A DNA stretch of 64,000 nucleotides from Sinorhizobium meliloti (lineage in GTDB: Bacteria > Pseudomonadota > Alphaproteobacteria > Rhizobiales > Rhizobiaceae): positions 62,001-126,000 of the forward strand of contig NZ_CP141213.1 of the NCBI RefSeq assembly GCF_035610345.1, in the 5' to 3' direction. Both the position numbers and the translations under genes were made by a program. The notes beneath the pieces were generated by a model. It was not told the origin of the DNA and did no database searches. It worked only from the letters and a program-made list of their open reading frames with translations. Positions within the stretch are counted from its first letter, which is position 1, and every line of letters begins with the position of its first letter. Below, one piece after another: positions 61,977-64,000 of the stretch.

Positions 61977-63542
61977 CTACTCTTTCGTCACGTCATGGAG
62001 ATCGAGAAGGAAGGAGGGCTGAAGCTTGAACCCCTTGACCGCAGCGGTCGTCACCGCGTTCTGCTTCCAGTTGGCGACGAACAGCCACGGCGCATCGTCA
62101 TGCACGATCGACTGGACCTCGCCATAGAGCTTGCCGCGTTCGGCCTGGTCGGTGGACCTGCGCGCCTTTTCCAGAAGCTCGTCCAGCTGCGGATTGGAAT
62201 AGTAGCCGGAGTTGAAGCCTCCCTTGTCGGGAATGGCATCAGTGCGCAACGTCAGATAGGGAACGGTATCCGGATCGTTTGTCATCCAGGCCATCTCGGC
62301 CATGTCCGCCTTGCCCTCGAGGCCGGGATTTACGCGGCCAAGGAAGGTGTTCCACTCGTAGGTCTCGATCTTGACCTTGAAGCCCACAGCCTGGAGATCC
62401 GCCTGGATCGCTGCACCCATGGTGATCGGATCGAGCATGCCCGAGCCGCCTTCGGTAACGTAGAACGTCACCTGCGGATTTTCGACGCCGGCTTCCGCGA
62501 GCAGTGCCTTGGCCTTTTCGGGATCATGGGCATAGGGCTCCACCGAGCTTTCCACCCAGTTGAAGGCCGGCGGTATCGGGCCGGCCGCGACCGTCGCCGT
62601 TCCCTGCAGCACGTCGTCCACCAGCGTTTGCTTGTTCACCGCATAATTGGCCGCCTGGCGCACGCGCTTATCCGCAAAAGGCCCCTCCTTTGTGTTCAGG
62701 ATGGCGAACCAGACATGCGGCCCCGCCTGCTCGGCCACGGCGAAATTGGCATCCTGCTCAAAGGTAGCGAGATTGTCCGGCGGCACCTCCACCATCACGT
62801 CGATACCGCCGGCCATCATCTCGGCGACACGGGTGTTGGCGTCGGTGATGGGACGGAAGACGACGGCCTGAAGCTTCGCGGCGCCATCCCAGTAATCCGG
62901 ATTGCGCTCTACGACGACGCGCTGGTTCGACAGCCACTCGACGAACTTGAACGGGCCGGTCCCCGACGGGGTGCGGCCATATTCCTTGCCATGTTTTTCC
63001 ACGGCGGCGGGGGAAACGATCAGACCCGTGGGATAGGCGAGATTGGAAAGGAACGGCGCAAAGGCTTCGCTGAGCCTGAACTCGACCGTATGCTCATCCA
63101 GCACATTGACCGCTTCGACGGAGGCGAAGTTGAAGGAAAGCGGGAATGGCCCGGTGTCGTAGAATGGATGGTCCTTATTCAGCATGCGGTCGAAGTTGAA
63201 CTTCACCGCCTCGGCGTCGAAATCGGAACCGTCGTGGAACTTAACGCCCTGTCTTAGCTTGAACGTATAAGTCTTGCCGTCATCCGAAATTTCCCAGCTT
63301 TCCGCAAGCGCCGGCTCAACCTCCAATGTACCGTCCTTGAAACGGACGAGGCCGTCATAGACGTTGACCAGGATGCGGAAGTCGTTGGTTGCGGTCACCG
63401 TATGCGGGTCCAGAGACTGCGGCTCGGCAATCTGGCCGACGACGAGAACGTCGGGCGGAGTCTGCGCTGCGGCCGGCGCGGCGGCAGCCCCTGCAAAAGC
63501 AAGAGCGGCCAAGGCGATGGCGCTCCGAAACAGCCTCTTCAT
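61977..63542 (-). CDS. Peptide/opine ABC transporter substrate-binding protein (DppA type)
   Basis: A 521-residue family 5 extracellular binding protein with a signal peptide ('MKRLFRSAIALAALAFAGAA...AAAQT'). Family motifs include 'AEPQSLDPHTVTATNDFRIL' near residue 38, 'YTFKLRQGVKFHDGSDFDAE' near 90 and 'GRTPSGTGPFKFVEWLSNQR' near 190. Substrates of this family are di- and oligopeptides, opines or some sugars. First gene of the Dpp-type operon. Since the next operon makes an N-acetylated dipeptide osmolyte, import of glutamine dipeptides or of that osmolyte is a reasonable guess, not shown by the sequence. Confidence 0.92.
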   Translation of the reverse strand: MKRLFRSAIALAALAFAGAAAAPAAAQTPPDVLVVGQIAEPQSLDPHTVTATNDFRILVNVYDGLVRFKDGTLEVEPALAESWEISDDGKTYTFKLRQGVKFHDGSDFDAEAVKFNFDRMLNKDHPFYDTGPFPLSFNFASVEAVNVLDEHTVEFRLSEAFAPFLSNLAYPTGLIVSPAAVEKHGKEYGRTPSGTGPFKFVEWLSNQRVVVERNPDYWDGAAKLQAVVFRPITDANTRVAEMMAGGIDVMVEVPPDNLATFEQDANFAVAEQAGPHVWFAILNTKEGPFADKRVRQAANYAVNKQTLVDDVLQGTATVAAGPIPPAFNWVESSVEPYAHDPEKAKALLAEAGVENPQVTFYVTEGGSGMLDPITMGAAIQADLQAVGFKVKIETYEWNTFLGRVNPGLEGKADMAEMAWMTNDPDTVPYLTLRTDAIPDKGGFNSGYYSNPQLDELLEKARRSTDQAERGKLYGEVQSIVHDDAPWLFVANWKQNAVTTAAVKGFKLQPSFLLDLHDVTKE

Positions 63543-63832
63543 GGGGAAGATCCTTTCGATTTGGCTTCAGTTCGCGAGGATGTATTTATAACGATAAATC
63601 TTCACGTTGCAATAATTTATCATGATTGAATTTGACCTTCACCGCGCGGGACATGGAGGGGATGGCCCCCGACCGACCCCTCGGCCCGAGGCGTTCGGCC
63701 CGCCAAAACGAGGTCGGTCAAAAGAGCGTAGCGATTTTTTGACGATGATGTCGGATCGGCGGCGGCTGGTGCGTCTTCGTATCATCAGGTCGGGTTTTCG
63801 ATCTGAAGCACAACGACCAGGAGGACGACGCG

Positions 63833-64000
63833 ATGTCTAAGAACACCATTTGTCTATGGTACGACAAGGACGCCGAGGAAGCCGCCCGCTTCTATGCGGA
63901 CACCTTCCCAGACAGCAAGGTCGGAGCCATCATCCGCGCGCCCGGCAAATACCCCGACGGAGAGGAGGGAGACGTGTTGGTCGTCGAGTTCACGGTGGCA
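63833..64000 (+). CDS. VOC-family protein (PhnB-like), N-terminal part
   Basis: The first 56 residues of a protein cut by the window edge. 'ICLWYDKDAEEAARFYADTF' followed by 'PDSKVGAIIRAPGKYPDGEE' is the start of a PhnB/3-demethylubiquinone methyltransferase-like VOC (glyoxalase/bleomycin resistance) protein. The ATG follows GGAGGACGACGCG. These small metal- or substrate-binding proteins are mostly uncharacterised. It is divergent from the peptide importer operon across 290 bp; that gap shows no other gene. The family call is secure, the function is not. Confidence 0.87.
   Translation, partial: MSKNTICLWYDKDAEEAARFYADTFPDSKVGAIIRAPGKYPDGEEGDVLVVEFTVA

Overview
The window looks like accessory replicon DNA from a GC-rich alphaproteobacterium of the Rhizobiaceae, most likely Sinorhizobium/Ensifer (a pSymB-like megaplasmid). 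This rests on the density of ABC importers, each with its own regulator, and on an asnO-ngg operon for the osmolyte N-acetylglutaminylglutamine amide beside a Dpp-type peptide transporter and a LacI-controlled sugar operon, an arrangement I recall from S. meliloti pSymB. I see no tRNA, rRNA, CRISPR array, intact insertion sequence or replication origin.

Layout. 0-3.6 kb: the end of a sugar/polyol operon (DhnA-type aldolase, FGGY kinase, GMC oxidoreductase). 4.0-6.0 kb: an exported TPR protein and a DUF1127 protein. 6.8-9.6 kb: a LysR regulator divergent from two short-chain dehydrogenases. 9.6-10.5 kb: a decayed xdhC/coxF-type molybdoenzyme accessory gene. 10.6-40.8 kb: a large catabolic island, described below. 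40.8-44.6 kb: a GlxA-type regulator, an HD-domain protein, an isochorismatase-fold hydrolase and a DUF899 protein. 44.9-53.9 kb: a sugar ABC importer with ketose 3-epimerase, kinase and class II aldolase under a LacI regulator. 53.9-63.5 kb: the osmolyte synthesis pair, a GntR regulator and a peptide/opine ABC importer containing a permease-ATPase fusion. The window ends inside a VOC-family gene.

The catabolic island is the main point of interest. It combines a three-subunit molybdenum hydroxylase (CoxL, CoxS and CoxM types with CoxG), a second lone CoxL-type subunit, a UbiD decarboxylase with its UbiX prenyl-flavin partner, a ThDP-dependent decarboxylase, a TctC plus fused TctA-TctB importer, an SsuABC-type importer, a luciferase-like flavin monooxygenase, an FMN reductase, an isochorismatase-type amidohydrolase and three alpha/beta hydrolases. 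The 8-mer GTATGACA (TGTCATAC on the other strand) occurs at six promoter regions between 17.5 and 38.2 kb, including that of the resident GntR/FCD regulator. This suggests a single regulon for an undescribed pathway that degrades an aromatic or N-heterocyclic carboxylate. The substrate is not identifiable from sequence.

The sugar operon has its own clear operator candidate, a 20-bp near-perfect palindrome centred on CG between the divergent lacI-type gene and the solute-binding protein gene. In the osmolyte region the peptide importer, the GntR gene, asnO and ngg all read the same way, so dipeptide uptake and osmolyte synthesis may be linked.
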